Assembly (NCBI RefSeq): GCF_016735595.1
Contig: NZ_JAERRB010000005.1
Span: 186,001 to 250,000 of the forward strand
Source: Chryseolinea lacunae
GTDB taxonomy: Bacteria > Bacteroidota > Bacteroidia > Cytophagales > Cyclobacteriaceae
Direction: 5' to 3'
DNA length: 64,000 nucleotides
Below are positions 1 to 7,674 of this stretch, one piece after another (within the stretch, counting starts at the first letter, position 1; every line of letters begins with the position of its first letter). A program made the translations under genes and the position numbers. Under the pieces are notes generated by a model. That model did not search any database, was not told the origin of the DNA, and saw only the letters and a list, made by a program, of their open reading frames with translations.

Positions 1-2
1 AC

Positions 3-24
3 ACTTGATCTTCAATCGTCAAGT
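3..24. promoter_or_regulatory. Inverted repeat upstream of the TetR gene
   Basis: ACTTGA at 3-8 is repeated inverted as TCAAGT at 19-24 with a 10-base spacer. It sits about 57 bases before the tetR start, where an autoregulatory operator could lie. The arms are short and the repeat differs from the one after the gene (706-720), so this is only a weak candidate. Confidence 0.2.
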
Positions 25-80
25 ATCATTTCAAGATTTCACGCTCATTACAGATTAATTTTCTAACTTTAAGTTATTTA

Positions 81-677
81 ATGAGTATGTCAGACGCCAT
101 CGCTAATCTTTCAAGAAAGGAACAAGTCATCCGGAAGGCCGCAGAACTCTTCAAAGACAAGGGATATGCAGCGGCTTCCATGCGCGACCTCGCCCAACTG
201 CTGGGCATAGAGGCTGCAAGCCTTTATTCGCATATAAAATCCAAAGAAGAAATTCTCCGCAGCCTTTGCTTCGACATGGCGGCAGAATTCCGGAAATCGC
301 TTGAGGAAGTGGAAAAGCAACACGTTCCGGCCAGCGAGAAATTACGCAATGGAATTATCGGGCACATCCAGGTGATGGCAAAGGACCTGACGGCATCGGC
401 GGTTTTCATGAACGAGCACCGTCACCTCAGCGAGCCCTATCTGCGCGACTTCCTGCTCCTGCGCATCAACTATATCAACCGTTTCAAGACCATCATCGAA
501 GACGGTGTGCGCACCGGCGAATTCAAAAACACCATCGACAAGAAACTTGCCGTGATGACGCTTTTCTCGTCACTCAACTGGATGCCCATGTGGTATGATC
601 CGGATTCCTCTATCGATCCCCAGGCCCTCGGCGACCAACTTGCCGACATGCTGGTGAACGGTCTCAAAAAGGCATAG
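81..677 (+). CDS. TetR/AcrR family transcriptional regulator, probably of the paa cluster
   Basis: This 198-residue protein has TetR size. Residues 13-60 read as the N-terminal DNA-binding domain (ending in the typical motif AASLYSHIKSKEEIL), and the remaining helical part would be the ligand-binding and dimerization domain. TetR regulators next to phenylacetate genes (PaaR type) repress them and are released by phenylacetyl-CoA. That role is inferred here from position, because the gene lies directly upstream of paaA on the same strand. A perfect inverted repeat at 706-720, just after its stop codon, is a candidate operator. A second in-frame ATG two codons downstream (87) could also be the start. 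Confidence 0.85.
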   Translation: MSMSDAIANLSRKEQVIRKAAELFKDKGYAAASMRDLAQLLGIEAASLYSHIKSKEEILRSLCFDMAAEFRKSLEEVEKQHVPASEKLRNGIIGHIQVMAKDLTASAVFMNEHRHLSEPYLRDFLLLRINYINRFKTIIEDGVRTGEFKNTIDKKLAVMTLFSSLNWMPMWYDPDSSIDPQALGDQLADMLVNGLKKA

Positions 678-701
678 TACCTCGCGCCACCCAATGGCTA
701 A

Positions 702-720
702 CAATCGTTTGGTTCAAACG
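702..720. promoter_or_regulatory. Candidate operator upstream of paaA
   Basis: CGTTTG-GTT-CAAACG (706-720) is a perfect 6-base inverted repeat with a 3-base spacer. It lies between the TetR stop and paaA, about 100 bases before the paaA start. It overlaps CAATCGTTTG (702-711), a 10-mer that also occurs in the candidate operators of susC and uxaA. The nearest regulator gene is the TetR at 81-677, so it is the most likely binder; this is inference. Confidence 0.45.
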
Positions 721-766
721 TTTTAATGTTGTAAAATCGCTGATATTTATCGGCGGATGGTCTTCC

Positions 767-773
767 TATTTTG
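767..773 (+). promoter_or_regulatory. Possible -7 element of the paaA promoter
   Basis: TATTTTG at 767-773 matches the -7-like element seen upstream of amt and of the gene at 53501-53860. There is no good TTTG at the expected distance upstream, so the call is weak. If used, transcription would begin near 780 and leave a leader of about 40 bases before paaA. Confidence 0.25.
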
Positions 774-819
774 AAGCTATCCGGCGACGCGATTTTTTCA
801 TTTTAACTTGTAGAAAATC

Positions 820-1806
820 ATGTACGGTGGAGGAAACACATTCGAAGGCATAAAAAACGACGGTCTGGCCGAAGAAGATCCTGGCAAGCTGGCCGCCTTT
901 GAAGCCCGCATTGCCCGGGGCGAAAAAATCGAACCGTCGGACTGGATGCCGCAGCTCTATCGCAAGCAGCTCATCCGGATGATTGAGCAACACGCACACA
1001 GCGAAATTATTGGTGCATTGCCCGAGGGCACCTGGATCACCCGGGCCCCCGGATTCAAACGGAAGCTGGCTCTCATGGCCAAGGTTCAGGACGAGGTGGG
1101 CCACGCGCAGTTGCTCTATAGCGCCGCCGAAACCCTCGGCAAAACACGTGAGGAAATGATCCACGACCTCATCACGGGCAAATCCAAATACTCCAACATC
1201 TTTAACTACCCGGCCTTCACCTGGGCCGACGCCTGTTTCATTTCGTGGCTGGTGGACGCGGGTGCTATTGTGAACCAGCTGGCCAACGCCAAAGGAAGCT
1301 ATGGGCCCTATTGCCGTGCGTTAGAGCGGATCTGTGCAGAGGAATCGTTTCACCTCAAGTATGGCCACCACTGCGTTATTTTTCTAGCCGCGGGCACAGC
1401 ACAACAGCGGGCCATGTTTCAGGAAGCCATCAACCGCTGGTGGGCTCCTATGATGCATTTCTTTGGCCCTTCCGACAAGATTTCGGCACACACCCAAACC
1501 CTCATGAAATGGAAGGTGAAGATGTCGACCAACGACGATACCCGAAATCAGTTTCTGGATATGTATGTGCCTAAAATATGGGAACTGGGCTTCACGGTGC
1601 CCGACCCGGCCCTGAAGAAAAACACCGACACGGGAAAATGGTCCTATACAGAACCCGACTGGGAAGAGTTTAAACGGGTGATCAATGGCGATGGACCGTG
1701 CAACAAAGAGCGATTGGAAGTGCGCAGAGTGGCCGAGGAACGCGGACGGTGGGTGCGCGAGGCGCTGCGATCGGAGAAAATGGCCTACGTCGAGCCGCTG
1801 GCGTGA
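820..1806 (+). CDS. paaA: 1,2-phenylacetyl-CoA epoxidase, catalytic subunit PaaA
   Basis: PaaA is the di-iron oxygenase subunit that epoxidizes phenylacetyl-CoA to the 1,2-epoxide in the cytoplasm, the first ring-attacking step of the aerobic-hybrid phenylacetate pathway. The 328-residue length fits the family. Carboxylate and histidine ligand motifs of a ferritin-like di-iron site are visible: Glu62 in HSEIIG, the E-x-x-H pair Glu92/His95 in QDEVGHA, and Glu175/His178 in [12 protein letters not shown]. The C-terminal segment with [15 protein letters not shown] is typical of PaaA. It is the first gene of the paa cluster, but a small minus-strand ORF and a gap separate it from paaB, so co-transcription with the rest is not certain. 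Confidence 0.97.
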   Translation: MYGGGNTFEGIKNDGLAEEDPGKLAAFEARIARGEKIEPSDWMPQLYRKQLIRMIEQHAHSEIIGALPEGTWITRAPGFKRKLALMAKVQDEVGHAQLLYSAAETLGKTREEMIHDLITGKSKYSNIFNYPAFTWADACFISWLVDAGAIVNQLANAKGSYGPYCRALERICAEESFHLKYGHHCVIFLAAGTAQQRAMFQEAINRWWAPMMHFFGPSDKISAHTQTLMKWKVKMSTNDDTRNQFLDMYVPKIWELGFTVPDPALKKNTDTGKWSYTEPDWEEFKRVINGDGPCNKERLEVRRVAEERGRWVREALRSEKMAYVEPLA

Positions 1807-1821
1807 TGATGACTGTCCAAC

Positions 1822-2061
1822 CTAATTCAACCGTGAAAAAGGTCCGGCCAGCAACAATACTTCTTTCCAAACGGCGGTGAATGCATCGTAGGGCGATTCG
1901 AAACAGCTTTTCAAATAGATCAGGCTGCTACTATCTTCCGGCAGTTCATTGTTGATCCACTTCAGAATATCATCGGCCAACAACAGCAATTCGTTGGAGT
2001 GATATTTCGGATGATACCTATAAAGAAGATCCAGAGCCCATAAAAAGTCGAGGTATTTCAT
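1822..2061 (-). CDS. Small hypothetical protein, antisense within the paa cluster
   Basis: This 79-residue ORF lies on the minus strand between paaA and paaB, where no other gene is found. Its composition looks like a real soluble protein: a balanced leucine-rich sequence with likely helices (ELLLLADDILKWINNEL), aromatic residues, and none of the Arg/His/Cys-rich bias that the shadow frames in this window show. No family is recognised. An immunity-like or DUF-like small helical protein is possible, but there is no partner gene. It points against the paa genes and ends 15 bases after the paaA stop, so its transcript would converge on paaA. Confidence 0.5.
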   Translation of the reverse strand: MKYLDFLWALDLLYRYHPKYHSNELLLLADDILKWINNELPEDSSSLIYLKSCFESPYDAFTAVWKEVLLLAGPFSRLN

Positions 2062-2194
2062 AATACTTCTTGGTGGTGGTGGAAAAGTAACAACAATTGG
2101 CAGCGTATAGTTTTAAAAGTACACGAACGGAAACCGTCAATGGAAAAGGCACCCTGGCACAACCCCGAAACCGTTTCTAAACCAAAAGAAAAAA

Positions 2195-2800
2195 TTGAAA
2201 TCACTGGATCCCCGCGTTGAGCGCCTACCCGAAATCGGCATTCCCGAACAACCCCAGTCCAAACCGCCACTGGATCAGTTTGGCACGTTCGAAGTGTTTG
2301 TGCAACCCAAAGAAGGGAAACCTTTTCAGCATGAAGGCGCCGTGCACGCACCTAACCTGGAGATGGCCTATGTTCTGGCCAAAGAAACCTTTACGCGACG
2401 TTTTGTTTGCACATCGCTGTTTGTGGTGCTGACACAACACGTTGCCGTTTCGCCGTTTGCCGACCAAGGTGAACATGTGTTTACCCTTTTGAACAAAGCT
2501 TCCGCGGGAGGCACACAAGAATCGTATGAGATCTTCGCGCTAGCAAAACGTGGCAAACAACACACGCATGTCGGCAAGGTGCAAGCCACTAGTGCACAGG
2601 CCGCCATGGCTCAGGCCGAATCGTTGTTTGCCGCCGGGGCTGTGGTCATCAATCTGTGGGCGGCACGAACGCGCGACATCCGTTTCACCAGCACCGAAGA
2701 AAAAGATTTTTGGACGACGCTTCCGGAAAAAAAATTCCGCGACGCCTCCGACTACAAAGGCGGCGACAAGCTGAAAGAATTTTTAGAGCGCACCACCTGA
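2195..2800 (+). CDS. paaB: Two-repeat PaaB-like subunit of phenylacetyl-CoA epoxidase
   Basis: PaaB is the small subunit that bridges PaaAC complexes in the epoxidase. The usual protein is about 95-120 residues; this one is 201 and contains two PaaB-like units. The first (about 31-85) begins TFEVFVQPKEGKPFQHEG and the second (about 110-165) begins YEIFALAKRGKQHTHVG. Both share the pattern of a strand, a basic turn, H-x-G, then a helix rich in A and E. The C-terminus carries the DFWTTLPEKKFRDASDY segment. The start is TTG, preceded by the purine-rich tract AAAAGAAAAAA; no in-frame ATG gives a full first repeat. It lies 16 bases before paaC. Confidence 0.85.
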   Translation: MKSLDPRVERLPEIGIPEQPQSKPPLDQFGTFEVFVQPKEGKPFQHEGAVHAPNLEMAYVLAKETFTRRFVCTSLFVVLTQHVAVSPFADQGEHVFTLLNKASAGGTQESYEIFALAKRGKQHTHVGKVQATSAQAAMAQAESLFAAGAVVINLWAARTRDIRFTSTEEKDFWTTLPEKKFRDASDYKGGDKLKEFLERTT

Positions 2801-2816
2801 CAATAAACTCAACACG

Positions 2817-3572
2817 ATGGAAAATGAAGCCTTGATTGAACTGCTTTATAAAATGGCTGACGACCAACTCATACTCGGCCACCGGAATTCGGAATGGACG
2901 GGATTTGGTCCTTTGCTGGAGGAAGACATTGCATTCTCATCGATGGCGCAAGACAAAGTTGGACACAGCCAGGCGCTGTATACGTTGCTGCATTCGCTGG
3001 GGGAACAAGCACCCGACACGATCGCGTTTTTGCGTTCCGCAGAAAAATTTCACAATTGCATATTGGTGGAGTTGCCCAACGGCGAATACGATTTCAGCCT
3101 CGTGCGGCATTTTTTGTATGACACGGCCGAAATGATCCGTTTCGAAATGCTGCGCGATTCCTCGTTCGTTCCGCTGGCACAACTGGCGCGCAAAATCCAC
3201 GGCGAGCTGCGCTATCACACGCTTCACGCCAACACGTGGATAAAACAACTGGGTTCGGCAACCGAAGAGAGCATTTCCCGTTTGCAACATGCAATGTCGT
3301 TCGCGCTCCCTTATGCACTGGGCATTTTCGAAGCATCGCCCTACGAGCAAACGCTGATCGACACGGGCGTGTTTGCCGGCGAAAGGCAATTGCAGGAACG
3401 ATGGATGGCAAAAGTCGCGGAAGTGCTGGCATCGACACAATTGCAGCTACCCGAGTGGTCGTTGCAGCAGGCCGTGTTGGGCGGGCGCGGCGGCCGGCAT
3501 AGCGAGCACCTTGCACCGTTGCTGAACGAAATGAGCGAAGTGCTGCGCATCGATCCATCGGCCACGTGGTGA
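2817..3572 (+). CDS. paaC: 1,2-phenylacetyl-CoA epoxidase, structural subunit PaaC
   Basis: PaaC pairs with PaaA as the non-catalytic ferritin-like subunit and stabilises the substrate pocket. The 251-residue length is normal. Recognisable PaaC segments include DDQLILGHRNSEWTGFGP near the N-terminus, EDIAFSSMAQDKVGHSQALY (about 36-55), and YDTAEMIRFEMLRDS in the middle. It starts with ATG 16 bases after paaB. Its stop codon is followed directly by the DinB-like gene, whose longest reading frame begins with a GTG inside the last codons of paaC; tight packing supports one transcript. Confidence 0.95.
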   Translation: MENEALIELLYKMADDQLILGHRNSEWTGFGPLLEEDIAFSSMAQDKVGHSQALYTLLHSLGEQAPDTIAFLRSAEKFHNCILVELPNGEYDFSLVRHFLYDTAEMIRFEMLRDSSFVPLAQLARKIHGELRYHTLHANTWIKQLGSATEESISRLQHAMSFALPYALGIFEASPYEQTLIDTGVFAGERQLQERWMAKVAEVLASTQLQLPEWSLQQAVLGGRGGRHSEHLAPLLNEMSEVLRIDPSATW

Positions 3573-3634
3573 GTACATTTGAAGTAGAAGAACATAAAAA
3601 TTTCACGAAGGATAAACAGGCAATCAACACAGGA

Positions 3635-4105
3635 ATGAAACCTACGATCGACGAACTACGGCAGCTCATCAAAGACTACACGGCAAAATTCAGTGCCATA
3701 CCCGAATCCGAATTTTCGGTGAAACCGTTGCCGCACAAGTGGAGCAAAAAAGAAGTGGTGGGCCATCTCATCGACTCGGCACACAACAACCTTCGCCGGT
3801 TTATTTGCGGACAATACGAACCCTTTCCGCCGCACATTGTTTATCATCAAGACTTTTGGGTGTATGCAAACGCCTATGGTCATGCGCCGCAGGAGGACGT
3901 GATCGTCCTGTGGAAACTCATAAATCACCAGCTGTGTACGGTTCTTGAAACCATGCCCGCCGAAAACTACGGACGCCAGTGCAACACCAGCAAAGACGGC
4001 ACGCAATTGCGCACGCTGGAGTGGCTTGCCCAGGACTATGTGAAACACATGAAACATCACCTCAATCAGATTTTCCCAGGTTCGTTTGAGATCGCTTATA
4101 CCTGA
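3635..4105 (+). CDS. DinB-family protein inside the paa operon
   Basis: From ATG 3635 the product has 156 residues; an upstream in-frame GTG at 3566 would add 23 residues of low-complexity sequence and overlap paaC, so the internal ATG is preferred. It reads as a four-helix DinB/DUF664-type protein: an N-terminal helix with SVKPLPHKWSKKEVVGHLIDSAHNNLRRF, a middle helix, and a C-terminal WLAQDYVKHMKHHLNQI helix. The His residues in HLIDSAHNN and KHMKHH are in the places of the metal-binding triad of this fold. DinB-like proteins are often thiol S-transferases or of unknown function; its role beside phenylacetate genes is unknown. It ends one base before the paaD ATG. Confidence 0.8.
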   Translation: MKPTIDELRQLIKDYTAKFSAIPESEFSVKPLPHKWSKKEVVGHLIDSAHNNLRRFICGQYEPFPPHIVYHQDFWVYANAYGHAPQEDVIVLWKLINHQLCTVLETMPAENYGRQCNTSKDGTQLRTLEWLAQDYVKHMKHHLNQIFPGSFEIAYT

Positions 4106-4106
4106 T

Positions 4107-4592
4107 ATGAACACGATGACCCAACGCGATATATACCACTGGCTGGAGACGGTGAAGGACCCGGAGATACCGGTGTTGTCGCTTGTTGACCTTGGCGTGA
4201 TCACGGGTGTGACTGTGGACAATGATCGCGTGGCCGTTGAAATGACGCCTACATTTGTAGGATGCCCCGCATTGGATATGATGAAGCATGAGATCACCGA
4301 GGTGTTGACACAGCATGGCGCAAAGGCCGTGACCATTACCGTGAACTTTCGTGACCCCTGGTCGTCTGACAAGATTTCGGAAAAGGGCCGTGCGGCATTA
4401 AAACAATTCGGCCTGGCGCCACCCCCACAGGCGCAACTTGTCACCGACCTGGAGGTGCTTGAGCATGTGCCCTGCCCGCGCTGCGAAGGCACTCACACGG
4501 CGCTGAAAAATACCTTTGGGCCAACCCTGTGCAGGTCTATCCACTATTGCTACGATTGCAAGGAGGCGTTTGAGCAATTCAAACCCCTTTAA
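4107..4592 (+). CDS. paaD: Phenylacetyl-CoA epoxidase maturation protein PaaD
   Basis: PaaD is an iron-sulfur or metal-cluster assembly factor needed for epoxidase maturation. The N-terminal part is a MIP18/DUF59 domain (YHWLETVKDPEIPVLSLVDLGVI, and TFVGCPALDMM with its conserved cysteine). The C-terminal 45 residues carry two CxxC pairs (CPRC and CYDC) that distinguish PaaD from generic DUF59 proteins. The chosen ATG at 4107 follows the preceding stop by one base; an upstream TTG at 4086 would overlap that gene. The product has 161 residues. No paaE reductase gene follows, which is unusual because PaaE supplies electrons to PaaA. Confidence 0.93.
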   Translation: MNTMTQRDIYHWLETVKDPEIPVLSLVDLGVITGVTVDNDRVAVEMTPTFVGCPALDMMKHEITEVLTQHGAKAVTITVNFRDPWSSDKISEKGRAALKQFGLAPPPQAQLVTDLEVLEHVPCPRCEGTHTALKNTFGPTLCRSIHYCYDCKEAFEQFKPL

Positions 4593-4690
4593 AATCGCAA
4601 AAAAACCTACATATCTTACAAACCGCCCAAAACCCAAATAACATTTCTTTTCTTTACAACGTATTCGACAACAGGAGTCCAACGTATAAC

Positions 4691-5296
4691 ATGAGAACTA
4701 TCTTTCTGAGTCTTTTTATATCCAGTTGCGGAATGGTGGTGATGAGCTGTGGGGAGAAAAAAACGGAAGGCCCAGAAACCACGTTTACCCGGATCGATTC
4801 GCTTACCGACAGCTACCTGGCCTTGCAGGACAGCATGCTTCAGTCGTGGAATATGATGATCAACGACGACAACCAGAAGGTGAGCGCCATGCACAACCTG
4901 TTGCATGAACTGATTGTGTCTACGCCCGACAAACGCGAACAGCTGAAAGAATACGAAGAGCGTCTCAACCAACTGAGCCGCCTGCGCTACACCCAAAAAT
5001 CCATGGGCAATGCCGATGTTGTGGAGGAATATGATTTCGCTTCAACATCCCTCATCACCGAGCTCATCAGCATGGCCGAAACCAAAGCAGAATTTACGTA
5101 CAACACCACGCTTCAAAAACTGGTAGACGACATCCGGATGGCCGACCAGCGCGTGAATAACTATCGCGCCGAATACGACCTGATTACGGCCCGCTACAAT
5201 ACCTTCCTCGATAAAAACAGAGCCGACCTCAAAGAGATCAACCACGGCGATTCGCTGGAACTGAAGCCCTTGTTTCAGATGGTTTCGGTCGAATAG
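4691..5296 (+). CDS. Predicted lipoprotein of unknown function
   Basis: The 201-residue product opens with a lipoprotein signal peptide, a hydrophobic run ending in VVMSC-GE, so Cys20 would be lipidated. The mature part is almost entirely helical and charged, with long heptad-like stretches (KREQLKEYEERLNQLSRLRY and the TLQKLVDDIRMADQRVNNYRAEYDLI region). It resembles LemA-like helical periplasmic proteins in general character, but I cannot assign a family. It stands 98 bases after paaD and 30 bases before alkB. It could be transcribed with either. Confidence 0.75.
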   Translation: MRTIFLSLFISSCGMVVMSCGEKKTEGPETTFTRIDSLTDSYLALQDSMLQSWNMMINDDNQKVSAMHNLLHELIVSTPDKREQLKEYEERLNQLSRLRYTQKSMGNADVVEEYDFASTSLITELISMAETKAEFTYNTTLQKLVDDIRMADQRVNNYRAEYDLITARYNTFLDKNRADLKEINHGDSLELKPLFQMVSVE

Positions 5297-5326
5297 CCCC
5301 TCAGATTTTTTCGCTACATTCGGTGT

Positions 5327-6442
5327 ATGAAAACGATGCTGCGCAAGATCGGCTTCTTCACCGCCTTCATCATTCCGGCGCTAACAGTATGGGGATTTTA
5401 CCTCGGTAACCTCTGGAATTTTCTTCCAATCGTTTTTTCTTTCCTGCTCCTCCCCTTCATTGATCAGCTGCTCGGCACCGACACCTCGAACGTGCCCGAA
5501 ACCAACGCCAAAGTTGTGGGTGAAGAATTCTACTATCGCTTTGTGACATACGTGTGGACCTATTTCCAGGTGGCGTTTTTGGTTTGGGGTGCATATGCTG
5601 TCACCTCCGGGAAGATCGACACCGCTGTGGAAGGCATCGGGTTTGTGATCAGCTTTTCGTTGGTGACGGGTGGCATCGGCATCACGGTGGCGCACGAGCT
5701 GGGTCACAAGAAATCGGCACTCGAACGGTTTTATGGCAAGTTGTTGCTCATCACAGTCTGCTATGGCCACTTTTATATCGAACACAACCGCGGCCATCAT
5801 GTGGCCGTGGCCACTCCGGCCGATCCCGCCACGGCGCGCAAAGACGAGCCGTTCTATCACTTTTGGGTTCGTTCCGTGTTTAAAGGCTATGCACATGCCT
5901 GGAACCTTGAGAAGGAGTCGCTGCACCGGAAACAGCACAGCACCTGGAGTGTGAAGAATGAAATGCTTTGGTTTGCTGTTTTGCCCGTGGTGTTTTGTGG
6001 CGTGCTGACATTTGCCTTCAGCTATCGCGCCGGACATTTCGTGTGGCAGGTTCCCGCCTTCTTTTTCGCACAAAGCTTCTTTGCCTTCACACTGCTGGAA
6101 CTGGTGAACTATGTGGAACATTATGGCATCGTTCGACGCGAGATCGCTCCCGGAAAATATGAGCGCGTGAACCCGCTTCATTCCTGGAACGCGAGTCACC
6201 TCATCAGCAACTTCTTCCTGTTTCAACTGCAACGGCACTCCGACCATCACGCGTATGCGCACAAACGCTATCAGGTATTGAATCACTACGACGAAAGTCC
6301 ACAACTTCCGTTTGGCTATCCCACCATGATCATTCTCGCGCTGTTTCCCCCAGTGTGGTTTTCGCTGATGAACAAACGACTCGCCGCCTGGCGCGAAGAC
6401 CACGCGACCACATTCACCCGATCGTCCGGCGTCGCTTCATAA
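5327..6442 (+). CDS. alkB: Alkane 1-monooxygenase-like membrane di-iron hydroxylase
   Basis: The 371-residue protein belongs to the integral-membrane AlkB/fatty-acid desaturase-like hydroxylases that insert oxygen at terminal carbons of alkanes, xylene-type methyl groups or related substrates. It has about six hydrophobic spans and the histidine boxes in the right order: HELGHK (123-128), EHNRGHH (152-158), NYVEHYG (261-267, the AlkB hallmark) and HSDHH (304-308). Such enzymes need rubredoxin or a ferredoxin and a reductase, none of which is encoded nearby. Substrate cannot be told from sequence alone. Its position just after the paa genes fits a theme of hydrocarbon or aromatic acid degradation. 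Confidence 0.9.
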   Translation: MKTMLRKIGFFTAFIIPALTVWGFYLGNLWNFLPIVFSFLLLPFIDQLLGTDTSNVPETNAKVVGEEFYYRFVTYVWTYFQVAFLVWGAYAVTSGKIDTAVEGIGFVISFSLVTGGIGITVAHELGHKKSALERFYGKLLLITVCYGHFYIEHNRGHHVAVATPADPATARKDEPFYHFWVRSVFKGYAHAWNLEKESLHRKQHSTWSVKNEMLWFAVLPVVFCGVLTFAFSYRAGHFVWQVPAFFFAQSFFAFTLLELVNYVEHYGIVRREIAPGKYERVNPLHSWNASHLISNFFLFQLQRHSDHHAYAHKRYQVLNHYDESPQLPFGYPTMIILALFPPVWFSLMNKRLAAWREDHATTFTRSSGVAS

Positions 6443-6466
6443 AGGTGTCTTCGAAAAAAGGGAATT

Positions 6467-7594
6467 CTACTCCTTCACAAACGTGACCTCCACCCTGCGA
6501 TTGACACTGCGGGCTGCTTCAGTTGTTGCATCCACCAGCGGCTTGCGCTTTCCATAGGCAAAGGTCTCGATGCGTGTGGACGCAATACCCTGCGATGTGC
6601 AGTAGGCGGCCACGGTTTTGGCGCGGGCCAACGAGAGCGCGTTGTTGTAACGATCGCCACCCACATCGTCGGTGTGGCCTGCGAGTTGAATGCGGGCTTC
6701 AGGGTGTTCTTCCAGCCAACCCACCAGCATGTCGAGTTGTTCGAACGATGAAGCCAGCAGTTTGTGGCTATCGAATTCGAAGCGGATGTTCCGGAGCACA
6801 TAGTTTGTATTCCAGCGAACCCGCTCGGTAGTGAACGTGGGCGTGACGTTGGCCAGCAACAGATTTGCGCCGGCATATTTCGAGGTCACGCTCACATCGT
6901 CGATGTAGTAGTAGGCGGCGTTTGCAAGCATCTCCTGCTGGACGGACTGGAATTGAATTTTGTAGAACCGTGTTTCATCATCCAAAAAGAAATTGCCGAT
7001 CAGAAGATATTGTTCACCGCCCCGCGCGCGATAGTCCAGCGCCCCGCTCTCCCAATAGCCGGTTCGTTTGGTTAAGGCTGAGTCCTGAATGACGGAGAGC
7101 ACGGGTCTGGTGCGCAACACCCGGTCGTTTGTGATTTTGCGAAGTGTATCGGTGAGGTGGAGCCCCATGCGGTCGATGGCGTAGGCAGAATAGGACGCGA
7201 GCTTGTAGTGAAATTCGATGTGGTAGGTGGAGTCTTTCACCAGGGGTGTGATCAACGTGCATTGCAGGTATTCGCGGTAGTTTTTTCCGTTGTCCATCCA
7301 GGCATAGATGCCCGCATAGCCATTGCCTTCGTAGGCTTGCGACACGCCGGCCCAGTTGTAGGGCACGCCGCCTTCGCCGCGACTGCAGCCGTGGAAATGA
7401 TCGGGAGTGCCGGCGGTGGCCGAATACCATCCTATTGCCTTAAACTCCGTCTGATGCTGTGCATAGCCGCCGGGGCATGCAGAAAATTCCTCAAAGCCTG
7501 GGTTGGTCACCAGATTTTGTGCCTGAAGCGTTGACACGGTCAGGCACAGCAGAAATACGACCCGGCGTATTCTTGAAAATAGAATTTGTTTCAT
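6467..7594 (-). CDS. OmpA-family outer-membrane protein with N-terminal carbohydrate-binding-like domain
   Basis: From the ATG at 7594, which opens a classic signal peptide (MKQILFSRIRRVVFLLCLT...LQAQ), the product has 375 residues; an upstream in-frame ATG at 7612 would add six residues. After the signal, NLVTNPGFEEFSACPGGYAQHQ marks a Bacteroidota domain resembling galactose-binding jelly-roll modules (about 10-240). The last 110 residues form an OmpA peptidoglycan-binding domain with the pattern IRFEFDSHKLL, LAGHTDDVGGDRYN, LSLARAKTVAAYC and NRRVEVTFVK. It probably links the outer membrane to the cell wall. It converges with alkB, the two stops being 25 bases apart with no evident terminator. 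Confidence 0.88.
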   Translation of the reverse strand: MKQILFSRIRRVVFLLCLTVSTLQAQNLVTNPGFEEFSACPGGYAQHQTEFKAIGWYSATAGTPDHFHGCSRGEGGVPYNWAGVSQAYEGNGYAGIYAWMDNGKNYREYLQCTLITPLVKDSTYHIEFHYKLASYSAYAIDRMGLHLTDTLRKITNDRVLRTRPVLSVIQDSALTKRTGYWESGALDYRARGGEQYLLIGNFFLDDETRFYKIQFQSVQQEMLANAAYYYIDDVSVTSKYAGANLLLANVTPTFTTERVRWNTNYVLRNIRFEFDSHKLLASSFEQLDMLVGWLEEHPEARIQLAGHTDDVGGDRYNNALSLARAKTVAAYCTSQGIASTRIETFAYGKRKPLVDATTEAARSVNRRVEVTFVKE

Positions 7595-7674
7595 GCAGGG
7601 GGCGATGTCCATTGTTTGCCAAAGGTCATTCCCACAGGTAAAAGAAAAATGCCTGAATTTATTGTGTGGCGGTG

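Noticed and set aside
5381-6403. 340-residue open frame antisense to alkB
   Set aside because: The AlkB frame contains all histidine boxes in order; the antisense product has no protein-like features.
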